Assembly: GCA_910586275.1 (NCBI GenBank)
Contig: CAJUIM010000032.1
Location: 1 to 29,687, forward strand
DNA length: 29,687 nucleotides
From: an uncultured Lachnospiraceae bacterium
GTDB taxonomy: Bacteria > Bacillota > Clostridia > Lachnospirales > Lachnospiraceae
Reading direction: 5' to 3'
Positions 7,858 through 17,100 of this stretch are shown piece after piece. The notes beneath the pieces were generated by a model. The model was not told the origin of the DNA. It saw only the letters and a list, made by a program, of their open reading frames with translations, and did no database searches. Numbering within the stretch: position 1 is the first letter of the stretch; each line of letters opens with the position of its first letter. A program made the position numbers and the translations under genes.

Positions 7858-8499
7858 TTGTTCGGCTCAGTGTCCCAACTTATTCTGCTTATCATAGCGC
7901 TTTCCGCGGATGCATTCGCGGCCAGTTTCGCCTACGGTGCGGACAACGTGAAAATTCCTCCCTTATCTGCCATAATCGTAGCGTTAATCTCCGACCTTCT
8001 CTTAATGGCTTCCCTATTCATCGGCAATCTGCTCAAAGCTTATATCCCTGCTGCATTTACTGTCTCTTTTTCCTTCTCCATACTCTTTGTGCTGGGAGCC
8101 ATCAAGCTTTTTGACAGTTCCATCCGGAAGAAAATACGGGAAAACCGCTTCAGCAGCCGGGAAGTCCGCGTCAGGACAAAAAATCTCCGCTTCATCCTGA
8201 CTGTCTATGCGGCTCCGGAAACAGCCAATACCGAAGATGTGGAGGTACTCTCTCCCGCCGAAGCCCTTTCCTTAGGCCTGGCGCTTTCCTTGGACAGCGC
8301 AGCCGCGGGCCTGGGGGCGGCTTCCGGAGAATATTCCTTCCTCCTGGCCGCCGTACTGAATATTCTCATAAGCCTGTGCGCCGTATTCTGCGGCTGTAGG
8401 TTAGGACGCTTACTGGCATCAAAGTCCGGCGTTAACTTTTCCGTCATCGGCGGCATCCTGCTGCTCCTGCTGGCATTCAGCAAGCTGCGGGGCATCTGA
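7858..8499 (+). CDS. YtaF/MntP-family membrane protein
   Basis: A membrane protein of about 213 residues related to sporulation protein YtaF and the manganese exporter MntP. It has about six hydrophobic helices and two internally similar halves. The N-terminal half carries the acidic motif ALSADAFAASFAYG and the C-terminal half the matching LGLALSLDSAAAGLGA; the Asp in each repeat is typical of the family. A polar, basic loop (about 90-130) separates the halves. I favour a TTG start at 7858, because AGGTGA ends five bases before it; a GTG at 7849 is in frame but lies inside that ribosome site. The family suggests divalent-metal export or a sporulation-associated role; the sequence does not separate the two. 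It is divergent from the ABC exporter. Confidence 0.85.
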   Translation: MFGSVSQLILLIIALSADAFAASFAYGADNVKIPPLSAIIVALISDLLLMASLFIGNLLKAYIPAAFTVSFSFSILFVLGAIKLFDSSIRKKIRENRFSSREVRVRTKNLRFILTVYAAPETANTEDVEVLSPAEALSLGLALSLDSAAAGLGAASGEYSFLLAAVLNILISLCAVFCGCRLGRLLASKSGVNFSVIGGILLLLLAFSKLRGI

Positions 8500-8556
8500 C
8501 ATCCTGCCCACTGCCGCGCCCGGCAGATACGGGCACTGCCGTCCGGCAGAAAAACA

Positions 8557-8587
8557 GAGCCGGGGACTCTTCCCAAGTCCCCGGCTC
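8557..8587 (-). terminator. Terminator of the glycan operon
   Basis: A perfect 12-bp stem (8557-8568 against 8576-8587, core GCCGGGGACT) with a 7-base loop is followed, on the minus strand, by TGTTTTTC. It begins at the stop codon of the last glycosyltransferase gene, so it ends the long minus-strand glycan operon. It also lies downstream of the plus-strand YtaF-like gene but has no T-run in that direction. Confidence 0.9.
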
Positions 8588-9965
8588 AATCCGTCCAATG
8601 ATCAAATATTCCCTGCAATTCCCTTTTCCCAAGGGGCATTTCTTTTTCCTGCATATCGTCATATAAATATTCCTTCAGAAGCCCGGCGACATGTCTGCGG
8701 AAATTCTCCCGCTGTTTCTCTGTATAGCCCTCTCTCAGCGCCTTCTTCATCTGCTTTTGGATCTGCCGTACATGAAATGCCTCATAACAACACCCTTTGT
8801 TTTTCAGCTGTGTATATCCCAGCATCAATACCGGCTTTTCCCTGATTAACGCTATGTACGCCGTCTGGGATACAATGGTCACGGCCAAATCCGAAAAATC
8901 TATTAAAGAGTTAATATTTACATCATCCGTATATTCTCCCCACTTCCTGTTTTTTTCCTCATGTCCCAGACTGACCATGGCCGGGTGCGGCTTATATATT
9001 AAATTCCAATCATTTTTTACTGCCAGAACGCTCAAATATTTGAGAGCCGCCAGACTGCAGGCAAAACAGGGCGAATGGTATTTCCGGGCATTGAAATTAT
9101 AAGGGAACACGCCGGATTCATATTCATTATGGCCGAAAAACACGATTGTCTTCTTTGCCCCACGGTAATTTTTCATACAGCCTGCCGAAAACGGTTTTAT
9201 GGGCTGGATATTTCTGTTTAAGCCCGTTCTTTTTAAATAATCTATGGCTCTCCCGGCCATCTCCATCTCTTCCCCGCTTATTTCCATGCGTCTAAATTTT
9301 GCCGGTTTCCTGGCCGGCCAGCTTTCTCCCTGCTGCCCCATGCGTTCGATGCAGAATGTCCCGGGAATGCAGCCGAATTCCATATACATCACCGCTATTT
9401 TCTTTTCTCTGCAGACACCCTTCGCTATATGGTGAAATGCATAAAACCCATTCCATAGAACAACTGCCCTGGGAGAAAGCAGTTCCAATATGGCACAAAT
9501 ATATTTATATGCATAAAAAACCCATGCTTCCGCATATCCGTCTCCCAATCCGATCTGTCTGGCCTTTATGTTTCTCAATGCCTCCGACAGAAAAGTCTTT
9601 TTGCCTATCTGCCTTACCTGTTCTTTGGAAACGGGAACGCACATCCCCGTAATTACCATTTCCTTCGCAAAAAGATGCGGTGTACAGACAAAGGGAAACT
9701 TCACCTTCTCCGCCGTATATCTTCTGTACTCTGCGGTGACTTCCGACAGCAGGCAGAATTTAATCCCTGCATTGGCCTTTACAAGTTCATTCAGAAAATT
9801 CAGTATCCCTTTGTCAAAGGCAGCCATTGCGCCGCAAAAGAGAATATCCGTCTTTCCCGCTGCCGATGCCGCCATGTCCCCTTCGTATGATTTCAGATTC
9901 TCCAATACATCCTGCCATGTCTTATATGCTAAATATTCTTTTTTTTCTTCCTCCGTAGGAATCAT
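8586..9965 (-). CDS. Capsule_synth-like (KpsC/KpsS-type) glycosyltransferase
   Basis: A protein of about 459 residues resembling the capsule polysaccharide family that contains KpsC/KpsS beta-Kdo transferases. It is clearly paralogous to the middle domain of the giant protein at 14157. Both have YME-G--PGT, MGQ-GES-PA, N-(Y/F)ESG--PY, a KYHSP block, NLIYK-HP and a late SQT-Y--LI--KP-LMLG segment. The KPHPA motif (near residue 325) matches the HP motif of Kdo and CDP-polyol transferases. I prefer the ATG at 9965, preceded by GGAAGG; an earlier ATG at 9986 has no clear ribosome site. It is the last gene of the glycan operon, 28 bases after the ATP-grasp gene. The donor is probably a CMP-linked keto sugar, by inference from the family and the upstream CMP-sugar synthetase. 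Confidence 0.75.
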   Translation of the reverse strand: MIPTEEEKKEYLAYKTWQDVLENLKSYEGDMAASAAGKTDILFCGAMAAFDKGILNFLNELVKANAGIKFCLLSEVTAEYRRYTAEKVKFPFVCTPHLFAKEMVITGMCVPVSKEQVRQIGKKTFLSEALRNIKARQIGLGDGYAEAWVFYAYKYICAILELLSPRAVVLWNGFYAFHHIAKGVCREKKIAVMYMEFGCIPGTFCIERMGQQGESWPARKPAKFRRMEISGEEMEMAGRAIDYLKRTGLNRNIQPIKPFSAGCMKNYRGAKKTIVFFGHNEYESGVFPYNFNARKYHSPCFACSLAALKYLSVLAVKNDWNLIYKPHPAMVSLGHEEKNRKWGEYTDDVNINSLIDFSDLAVTIVSQTAYIALIREKPVLMLGYTQLKNKGCCYEAFHVRQIQKQMKKALREGYTEKQRENFRRHVAGLLKEYLYDDMQEKEMPLGKRELQGIFDHWTD

Positions 9966-9993
9966 ATGCCTGCCTTCCGTTGCCATCCGACTC

Positions 9994-11277
9994 TTATTCT
10001 TTCCAATCCGCTATGACTTCCATTCCTTCCACATCAAATACAGGGATCTTCCATTTATCATGCACCTTTTTGCGCTCGGCATAGGCATTGTCAATAAAGA
10101 TTGCTTTTGCCGGGCATATCACACTATATTTTTCCTTCCCGGAATCCAATTTCTCAATCCGGTCAAATAAGCCCGCACATATTCGATGTCTTTCCATGCT
10201 CTCCTCCAAGCTGTCCGGGCAGCATTCCTCATGCCTGGTTATTAAAATCACCGTTTTCTTAAGGTTCCTGCATTGGTACAGAAACCGGATTACGGGAAGA
10301 CATACCGCATCCCCTTCTATGACCGTATCATCATAATCTATATAAACCGTATCATATTCATAATCCATCTTATATTTGGCAGTCAGCATCCTGTCCATGC
10401 GGACTTTATAGGGATTCTCAAAAACCGAGAAGCCATAGCCAAGGGACGCATATACGCTTAACAGCGGAAGATTGATCCCCCTTGCCCTGGTCAGGCACAT
10501 CGTTCCCGCACATCTTGCGGAAATTTCCAAAAGTTTATACTTACCGTCCGCCCCCGCCTTCAGCTGGAAAAACCATAAGCCTGAAAAACGCAGCTTGTCA
10601 TTGATTGCTTCGGCAATTTCCATGATTTCTCCCGAAGGCTGCATCGTGACACCGGACACACAGACTCCGGCCATTGTCCTTAAACGCTTTCTTGGAAAAA
10701 CAGCCCTTAACGTTCCGGAGCCGTCGGTGATGCAGTCTGCCGTCACTTCTTCTCCCGGAAGATATTCACAGATTACATATTTTCCGATTTCTATGTTTTC
10801 CGGGATATCCTTTTCCTTTGCAATGACTGCTGCCCCCACGGAGCCTTGTCCCTCTCTGGGCTTTATGAAACAGGGATATTTCCCGAACCCCGGATAGCAT
10901 TCCGGGCAAAAAGCGGCATCCCGGAATAACTCGTAAGTCTTTTTCTTATCCCGGCAGATCATTGCCGTATTATAGTCCGCGCCGATCACCTTTGCCTTTA
11001 TCTGACAGCGGTATTGGGCGAAATAGAGCGCAACCGTGTCATGGGTAGGAAAAATGCAGTCTATTTGCCACTCTTCCGCAAGCCTGTTCAATTCCTCCAA
11101 AAAATTATCTTCGTCAAGGAACGGCAAATCTCCCCGATAGTTCTTGAAAATATAGGAGCCATGACGTTCCACGGAAGATGCCCCGAACAGACGAATGTTC
11201 ACATTATGCGAAAGAGCGGCATGTAACTCAGCCGAATTAATTTCCCCGGCCGGAAAAATCAATACATTTATCTTCAT
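9994..11277 (-). CDS. ATP-grasp ligase fused to a HAD-like domain
   Basis: A 427-residue two-domain protein. The first part (to about residue 300) is an ATP-grasp carboxylate ligase: a pre-ATP Rossmann domain (MKINVLIFPAGE), then CFIKPREGQGSVG, YVICEYLPGEEVTAD and the metal-binding region KLLEISARCAGT. The last 120 or so residues form a HAD-like domain with IDYDDTV in place of DxDGT, an ITRHEE block and FIDNAYAERK as the late acidic motif. ATP-grasp ligases join a carboxylate to an amine or thiol through an acyl phosphate, so it may attach an amino acid or acyl group to a sugar precursor; the HAD part could act on a phosphorylated substrate. I start at 11277, since GGAGG lies 8 bases upstream; a GTG at 11343 is less likely. 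Substrates are unknown. Confidence 0.82.
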   Translation of the reverse strand: MKINVLIFPAGEINSAELHAALSHNVNIRLFGASSVERHGSYIFKNYRGDLPFLDEDNFLEELNRLAEEWQIDCIFPTHDTVALYFAQYRCQIKAKVIGADYNTAMICRDKKKTYELFRDAAFCPECYPGFGKYPCFIKPREGQGSVGAAVIAKEKDIPENIEIGKYVICEYLPGEEVTADCITDGSGTLRAVFPRKRLRTMAGVCVSGVTMQPSGEIMEIAEAINDKLRFSGLWFFQLKAGADGKYKLLEISARCAGTMCLTRARGINLPLLSVYASLGYGFSVFENPYKVRMDRMLTAKYKMDYEYDTVYIDYDDTVIEGDAVCLPVIRFLYQCRNLKKTVILITRHEECCPDSLEESMERHRICAGLFDRIEKLDSGKEKYSVICPAKAIFIDNAYAERKKVHDKWKIPVFDVEGMEVIADWKE

Positions 11278-11345
11278 ATCGCTGCCCTCCGGATTTGCAG
11301 CATTCCAAAGCCCCATTGCGGGAGGAATGCTTTCCTTAAACACAT

Positions 11346-12335
11346 CTACAGTCTTCTTATGATTTCGTCCGCAATATATCTCATATCCGCTGCGGAATAA
11401 CGCTGATCCACGGGCAGCGGCAGGATGCCGCAGGCATATTTATATTCCACCGACGCTCTGTGGCACAGAGATAATACATCCGGCCATAATATAGGGATAT
11501 ATATCTTCTTTTTTATAAGTTCTTTCCTGATTCCGTCAGCATTCTCTGCCAGAAAAGGATAGGCAAACGCACCTTCTGCAGGCTTTGCCTGTATTTGATT
11601 ATATTCCGACAGCATACGGTGCAGTTCCATATAATTGCGCGTCCTCTTATCCTTTACCGAATCATAATCTATTGCTTTCAGAATATTTTTCGTAATCTTA
11701 GACATTCCTAAAAGCTTCATATTGTCAAAATATTCATTGTTCTTTACATATCCCGCATAGTACTCTTGTGCCGTCTTCTCATAACGCCCCAGAAGATAAG
11801 TCATTCTGTCGCATGCAATATCCTGCTTTATTTCAATGTCCGCCCTTTTGTCCGTATACAGATATGCACCGTCCGGAACGCCAAAAAATTTTCTGCATAT
11901 GTACATAGTATCCGTTCCCGGCAACGGCTTATTAAAAAACGCCTGAGAATTATCTATAATCAGCCTCGGGTACTGCCGCTTCAATGCCGTCAAATAAGAA
12001 GCGGACAGCTGACCGTAAAAGTTTACGGCATAAACAGCATCGTTTTTTCCGGCTCCTCGTAAAACAGGCTCAAAATCCTCCGTTATTGGGTAATACTCAT
12101 AGTCCACCCCATACGCCTCGCAGCACATCCTTACCGTGCCGCACAGAAAATACGGAATATAAAGTTTCTTTATCTTTCCGGCCAGCAAAAGATATGCCAG
12201 ACAGCTTCTTCCGCAGTTCAGTTCCACCGCACCTTTATAAAATTCATTTCCCGAAAATTCATCCAGTTCCAAAAATCCGCCGTATTCTTTCTCCACGTTC
12301 CCCGCTCCTCCGTTTTGCCGCTTCCGCATACGCAT
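11346..12335 (-). CDS. Divergent DegT/DnrJ-like PLP aminotransferase homologue
   Basis: About 329 residues with the layout of a type I PLP enzyme of the DegT/DnrJ/EryC1/StrS group, but shorter and divergent. Features are the small cofactor loop near CGRSCLAYLL (41-50), the PLP ring contact in LIIDNSQAF (Asp128, Gln131) and the likely Schiff-base lysine in RKFFGVPDGAYLY (Lys149). The usual SF-A-K signature is replaced, so activity may have shifted. The ATG at 12335 has no good ribosome site; a GTG at 12296 preceded by GGAG is an alternative start. It lies just after WbqC and before the ATP-grasp gene. It may make an amino sugar or an amino-acid-like substituent for the glycan. The family call is fairly sure; the reaction is not. 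Confidence 0.72.
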   Translation of the reverse strand: MRMRKRQNGGAGNVEKEYGGFLELDEFSGNEFYKGAVELNCGRSCLAYLLLAGKIKKLYIPYFLCGTVRMCCEAYGVDYEYYPITEDFEPVLRGAGKNDAVYAVNFYGQLSASYLTALKRQYPRLIIDNSQAFFNKPLPGTDTMYICRKFFGVPDGAYLYTDKRADIEIKQDIACDRMTYLLGRYEKTAQEYYAGYVKNNEYFDNMKLLGMSKITKNILKAIDYDSVKDKRTRNYMELHRMLSEYNQIQAKPAEGAFAYPFLAENADGIRKELIKKKIYIPILWPDVLSLCHRASVEYKYACGILPLPVDQRYSAADMRYIADEIIRRL

Positions 12336-12343
12336 GTCACAGC

Positions 12344-13054
12344 CTACACAAAGGCATAATCTTTTACCATATCCCTTATTTCATCCTCCCGGCAGAACAT
12401 CATCACATCCACAATGGACAGAGCCGGCTCAAAATGGCCTATTCTCTGGATATACGGCTTTAAATTGGATTGCAGGAACTGAAGCCTTATGCCGGCTCTT
12501 TCATACTTTGCCGGGTCGAAAAAAGCCTTTCCCCCGGGCGAGTTTACATAGGTGTCTCCCCCCAAGGCCTTCACCATATTTAAGGCCCATTCATCGGGGG
12601 CATGCACCTTATCTATCTCCAGATTCATTGCGGAAAAAGTATCATACACGCACTCTATGCCAATCTTATGGCAGATGCTTATTATCGAATCCGCATTCAG
12701 CTGGGCCAGAAAATCATATTCCTTTGCATCCAGCACATGATGCAGGAATTCCACGGTATCGTTATATCTTGGCGCACGGCGTTTATAAGCGGTCAGCTGC
12801 CCGTAAATCTTCTCTTTCCAACGCAGGCTGTTATCAATCCGCATTTCCTTAATGCCGGCCGACCGGACTGCCTTTTTAACCGGAACCGTAATATATGTAT
12901 ATCCGCCATCCTGCTTCAGCACACGGTTTCTGTTCACCCATCCGTGGCTGATATATTGGGGGGTATCAAAAAATATAAATCTGTCCGCATATTCTATCAA
13001 GGAAAAATAGCCCACATACGGCAGAAAATATGGCTGCATAATTCCGTAAATCAT
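12344..13054 (-). CDS. WbqC-like family protein
   Basis: A 236-residue protein of the WbqC family, found in O-antigen, capsule and flagellin glycosylation loci. The N-terminal signature MQPYFLPYVGYFSLIEYAD is typical, with the conserved NRNR and a downstream HH. Its start codon overlaps the stop of the DegT aminotransferase gene (ATGA at 13051-13054), indicating translational coupling and a shared step. The biochemical activity of the family is not settled; a role in acyl or amino-acid transfer to aminosugars would fit its constant association with sugar aminotransferases. It is probably cytoplasmic, since no signal or membrane helix is seen. Confidence 0.88.
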   Translation of the reverse strand: MIYGIMQPYFLPYVGYFSLIEYADRFIFFDTPQYISHGWVNRNRVLKQDGGYTYITVPVKKAVRSAGIKEMRIDNSLRWKEKIYGQLTAYKRRAPRYNDTVEFLHHVLDAKEYDFLAQLNADSIISICHKIGIECVYDTFSAMNLEIDKVHAPDEWALNMVKALGGDTYVNSPGGKAFFDPAKYERAGIRLQFLQSNLKPYIQRIGHFEPALSIVDVMMFCREDEIRDMVKDYAFV

Positions 13055-14160
13055 CTTTGCGCCCCCTTAATTATGTCACAGATTCTTTCCACATTCTCTT
13101 TCTCCAGTTCCGGATACAGCGGCAGCGTCAATATTCTGTTTGCAATTTTTAAGGCAGACGGAGTGGGGTTTTCCTCATACATGGACTGATAACAGTGAAA
13201 ACGGTTGGTCAGCGGATAGAAATATTTTCTGGCGTGAATACCGTTTTCTTTCAGCAGGTCAAACAATTCATTCCTTGACAGCCCATACTGCTTCTCATCT
13301 ATGACAATGGGAAAATATGCATAATTGGAACCGACATGCTGCTGTTCCTTCTGCAGATAGATGCCCTCCGTGCCGGCTAAGTTATTTCTGTATATGCCCA
13401 CTATCTGTTTCCTCATCTCTATCGCTTCCCCAATATGACGCAGATTGCATATCCCCATCGCCGCCTCGAACTCATTCATTTTGGCATTGGATCCTACAAA
13501 GTCCACCTCTTCCGGCCCGCGTATGCCGAAATTCTTCAGCCGGAACAGATCCAGCCCATACTCGTCGTCCGAAAAACAGACAGCCCCTCCTTCGATGGTA
13601 TGAAATACCTTGGTTGCATGGAAGCTTACCATTGACGCATCGCCATAAGATGCTATCCCACGCCCCTTATATGTGACACCGAAAGCATGTGCCGCATCAT
13701 ATATTACTTTTAAATGGTATTTCTTGGCCAGACGGCTGATTTTCTCCACATCGCACACATTTCCGTAAACATGGACAGGAAGAATCGCCGCCGTCTCATC
13801 CGTGATCAGGCTTTCTATTTTATCCGCATCCATAGTAAAATTCTCTTCTTCAATATCACAGAAAACCGGCTTCAGCCCATTCCTCACTATGGCATGGGTC
13901 GTTGAGGCAAAAGTAAAAGGCGTGGTTATCACTTCCCCCCGAAGCCGCATGGCCTGCAGCCCCAGTTCCAATGCCAGATGCCCGTTGCACATCAAGGATA
14001 TATTCCGTACTTTTAAATATTCTTTCAGCAATTTTTCCAATTCATTATGCTGCACGCCCATATTGGTAAGCCAGCATGTTTCCCAGATTTTTCTGATCTG
14101 ATCCGAATACTCTTCAAATGTGGGCATCGTAGACCTTGTCACATATAGTTGATCGCTCAT
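13051..14160 (-). CDS. DegT/DnrJ/EryC1/StrS sugar aminotransferase
   Basis: A 369-residue PLP-dependent aminotransferase acting on nucleotide-linked keto sugars. PFTFASTTHAI (81-91) lies in the substrate/cofactor region, DAAHAFG (155-161) contacts the PLP ring, and SFHATKVFHTIEGG (179-192) carries the Schiff-base lysine (Lys184). The closest named relatives by motif are dTDP-4-keto-6-deoxyhexose 4-transaminases (FdtB/VioA style), but I cannot fix the sugar. I start at 14160, which overlaps the stop of the giant glycosyltransferase (ATGA) and has AGGTGAGG just upstream; the 28 extra residues of the longer frame are the neighbour's 3' end in another frame. Translationally coupled on both sides, to the giant gene and to WbqC. 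Confidence 0.93.
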   Translation of the reverse strand: MSDQLYVTRSTMPTFEEYSDQIRKIWETCWLTNMGVQHNELEKLLKEYLKVRNISLMCNGHLALELGLQAMRLRGEVITTPFTFASTTHAIVRNGLKPVFCDIEEENFTMDADKIESLITDETAAILPVHVYGNVCDVEKISRLAKKYHLKVIYDAAHAFGVTYKGRGIASYGDASMVSFHATKVFHTIEGGAVCFSDDEYGLDLFRLKNFGIRGPEEVDFVGSNAKMNEFEAAMGICNLRHIGEAIEMRKQIVGIYRNNLAGTEGIYLQKEQQHVGSNYAYFPIVIDEKQYGLSRNELFDLLKENGIHARKYFYPLTNRFHCYQSMYEENPTPSALKIANRILTLPLYPELEKENVERICDIIKGAQR

Positions 14161-17100
14161 TTCCTCACCTGCTTCCGTTCCCTCTCCTTTATCGCTTTGT
14201 CTATGGCAGCCTCCGTCACCCGGACATAATTTTCCAATGACCACTTGCTCCCCATCAGATTTTTATATTCTTCCTTATGCAGCTGTTTTCTTTTCACTTT
14301 GCTTTCCGAAAGTTCTTTCAGCTTTTCCAAAGAGGAGTCAAAATCCGGAACCGCATTTTCCTCTCCCAGAAAAGGTAAAATATCCGAATATCCATCCGTT
14401 ATAATTGCAGGAATGCCGCACTGAACTGCCAGGGCCGTGGACCCTCCCCCTCCCGAACGGGGCAGATCCAGATAAACATCGCACATATAGTACAATTTAT
14501 ATAAAAAGTTTTCGTATCCCCACAAAATAACTTTTTGGGAAGCAATCTCCTTTTCCAGCAATTTGAATTTTTCCCTGTCCGTGGCACCGACTATGATCCA
14601 CCTATAATTATAATTTGCATTTAATGCATGTTTCATCTTCTCTTTGATATCATCCGTTATTTCATAATCCAAACGGTTGCCCACCGTAACAAAAAGAAAG
14701 TCTTCCTTCCGGAATCCGAATTGGGCACGGCTGTATTTTTCCTTGGTGACCTGATACGGAAGATATAAATTAGCCTCCATGATGCAATCCGTGTCCACTT
14801 TGCCGAATTTCTTTTCCTGTTCCAAAATGTACTTTCTGTTTCTTCCTATATAGACGGAAGAAACAGAACTGGATGCATAGCCGTTCAGCGGAATGGATAT
14901 CACCGGAAAATCCTTTATCAGCTGCACGTTATAGATTCCCTGCTCATTGGTGATGTCAATAATCGCTGCCGGATTATCCTCATATACTGTTTTGATCAGC
15001 CGCTCATACCGTGCCTTTCCATTCTCGTTATAATTAAAATATTTGATTTCCACACCCGTGTCGGCCATCATCCAATGCTCTCTCTGAAAAATGTCTTTTG
15101 AGAAATTCCTTCTGACCGTGCTTGGATTGACCATAAATATATCACCGGCCGATATATAATTAGTATCCGCCACATAAATAGTCACATCCCAGCCATTCCT
15201 GCTCAGCCCATTGGCGATTCCTGTCTGCAGCCGCGCCGATGCATAGTTCTTTCCATGCAGCCCGACTACCAGCAGGCCAATCCGTTTACCCGGACTGCCA
15301 TGCGGCCTTTCCCAATGCCGATATTTATTGAAGATAGCCGAACTTCTCTTCAGCAGTTCATTCCGCTGCGAATAATAACTGTCATAAACAGCCTCGGGAT
15401 GCAGAAAAGCAATCCGGTCCAACTCCATAACGCCAAAATAATATAATATGTCTTCCTCTTCGGAAGCCAAAAGCAGCCGCATCCACTCCTGCATCAATGC
15501 CTGGCTGAAATATCCGGCCCTGAAAATCATTTCAAATAAATAACATTTCTCCAAATCATTGGTATGGGTTTGTTCCATAAATTCCTGAAACAGTAAATCC
15601 CTGTCTTCCAGATTTTTCATCTCTTCCATATAATGCTGCAATTCACATAAAAACAGATTCCTCCGTTTTACATGAGTTGGGGAAAAGGCCCAATTCACAT
15701 ATGCAATATCTTTCTGCAGCATCTTTTTTGCCGTTTCATGAATCACACGATCCAATCCCAGCCTTATCTTTATTTCCTCATGCAGTCTGTCCGTCCATGT
15801 CAGAAAAGTCTCCAATGACTCCTCCCCCTCTAAAATATATTTCCGGCATATTTCCGAAAAAATTTCCGGCCATCCTTTCTTATCTAAATACATCCCGTCT
15901 ATCTGTGAGATAAGCATCATGCATTCCGAAAAATCTTTCCGGCTTCCCTTTCCCATGACGGCACGGTATATCTTATGGAAATCGCCAATATTCCTCTTCA
16001 GCTGCCTTCTCTTTATCCTTTCCATAAAGGACAGCCGCAATGTAAATCTCTCCTCAGCCCGTTCGTCTTCTGTTTTATAGGCGAATGCTTCACGGCCGGA
16101 TGCTTCATAGGTAATTTCCGTCCCTTTCCTTACCGGGCAGCCGCTGCCTTCCATTACCTGAATCAGATAATCCTTAAGATCCGAAACCGGTTTGCCATAG
16201 TCTATGTCAGCGTTTGTAAAATCCCTGTACAAATAATATTTGCATAGCTGCGCGATATGTTTTCGGAAATTCCTTCTCTGCTCTTCCGTAAACCCGTTTG
16301 TCAGGGCATTTCTTATCGTTTCTTCTATTTCTCCCCTTTTGTCTGTCTCATAGATGCACCCTTTTCGGTTCAGCTGATGAAAACCAAGCATCAGCGCAGG
16401 CTTTTGCCGGATCAGAGAGACATAGCTTGTCTGAGACAGAACCGTAATCACCAAATCCGAAATGTCTACTGCATCATGAATATTGATTTCGTCACTTAAA
16501 ATAATATTTTCAGGCAGTTCTGCCATCGGCTTTCCCCGCATCATCGGATGCCTTTTGTATATCAGATTCCAGTGATTTTTTTCCGCCAGCTTTCCTAAAA
16601 AGACGGCGGCTTCCTCACTGCTTTCAAAGATAGGGGAATGATATTTTTTCGTATTTTCCGTATACGGATATAAGCCCGATTCAAAATCATTCTGCGCCGC
16701 ATAAAGTATGGTGGGCCAACGGCTGTTCAGCCTGCTTCTGACCTGATCCGCTTCCTCTTCTTTATATACGGAAACATTGGAACTTATCCAGCGGTTTAAT
16801 TTATTTTCATAAAGCCTGTCCCATATTTCATTGGCGGCCTGCAGTTCCCTGTCCTCCACCTCCAGCGCGGAAAACTCCTCCGCATGGACAGCCGGATAGC
16901 TTTCCCCCATCTGTCCCCCTGTCTCAAAAATCAATGTTCCCGGCAGAACGCCGTTTTCCATATAAACAACAGGTATCTGTGCCTCGCCGGCCGCCTGCTC
17001 CAGCATCCGATGCCACGGACTGTATTTATTCCAAATCATAATCATCGCCGGCCCAACGATCCGGATGGCTTCCCGGGCATATTCCAGGCACTGCAGACAA

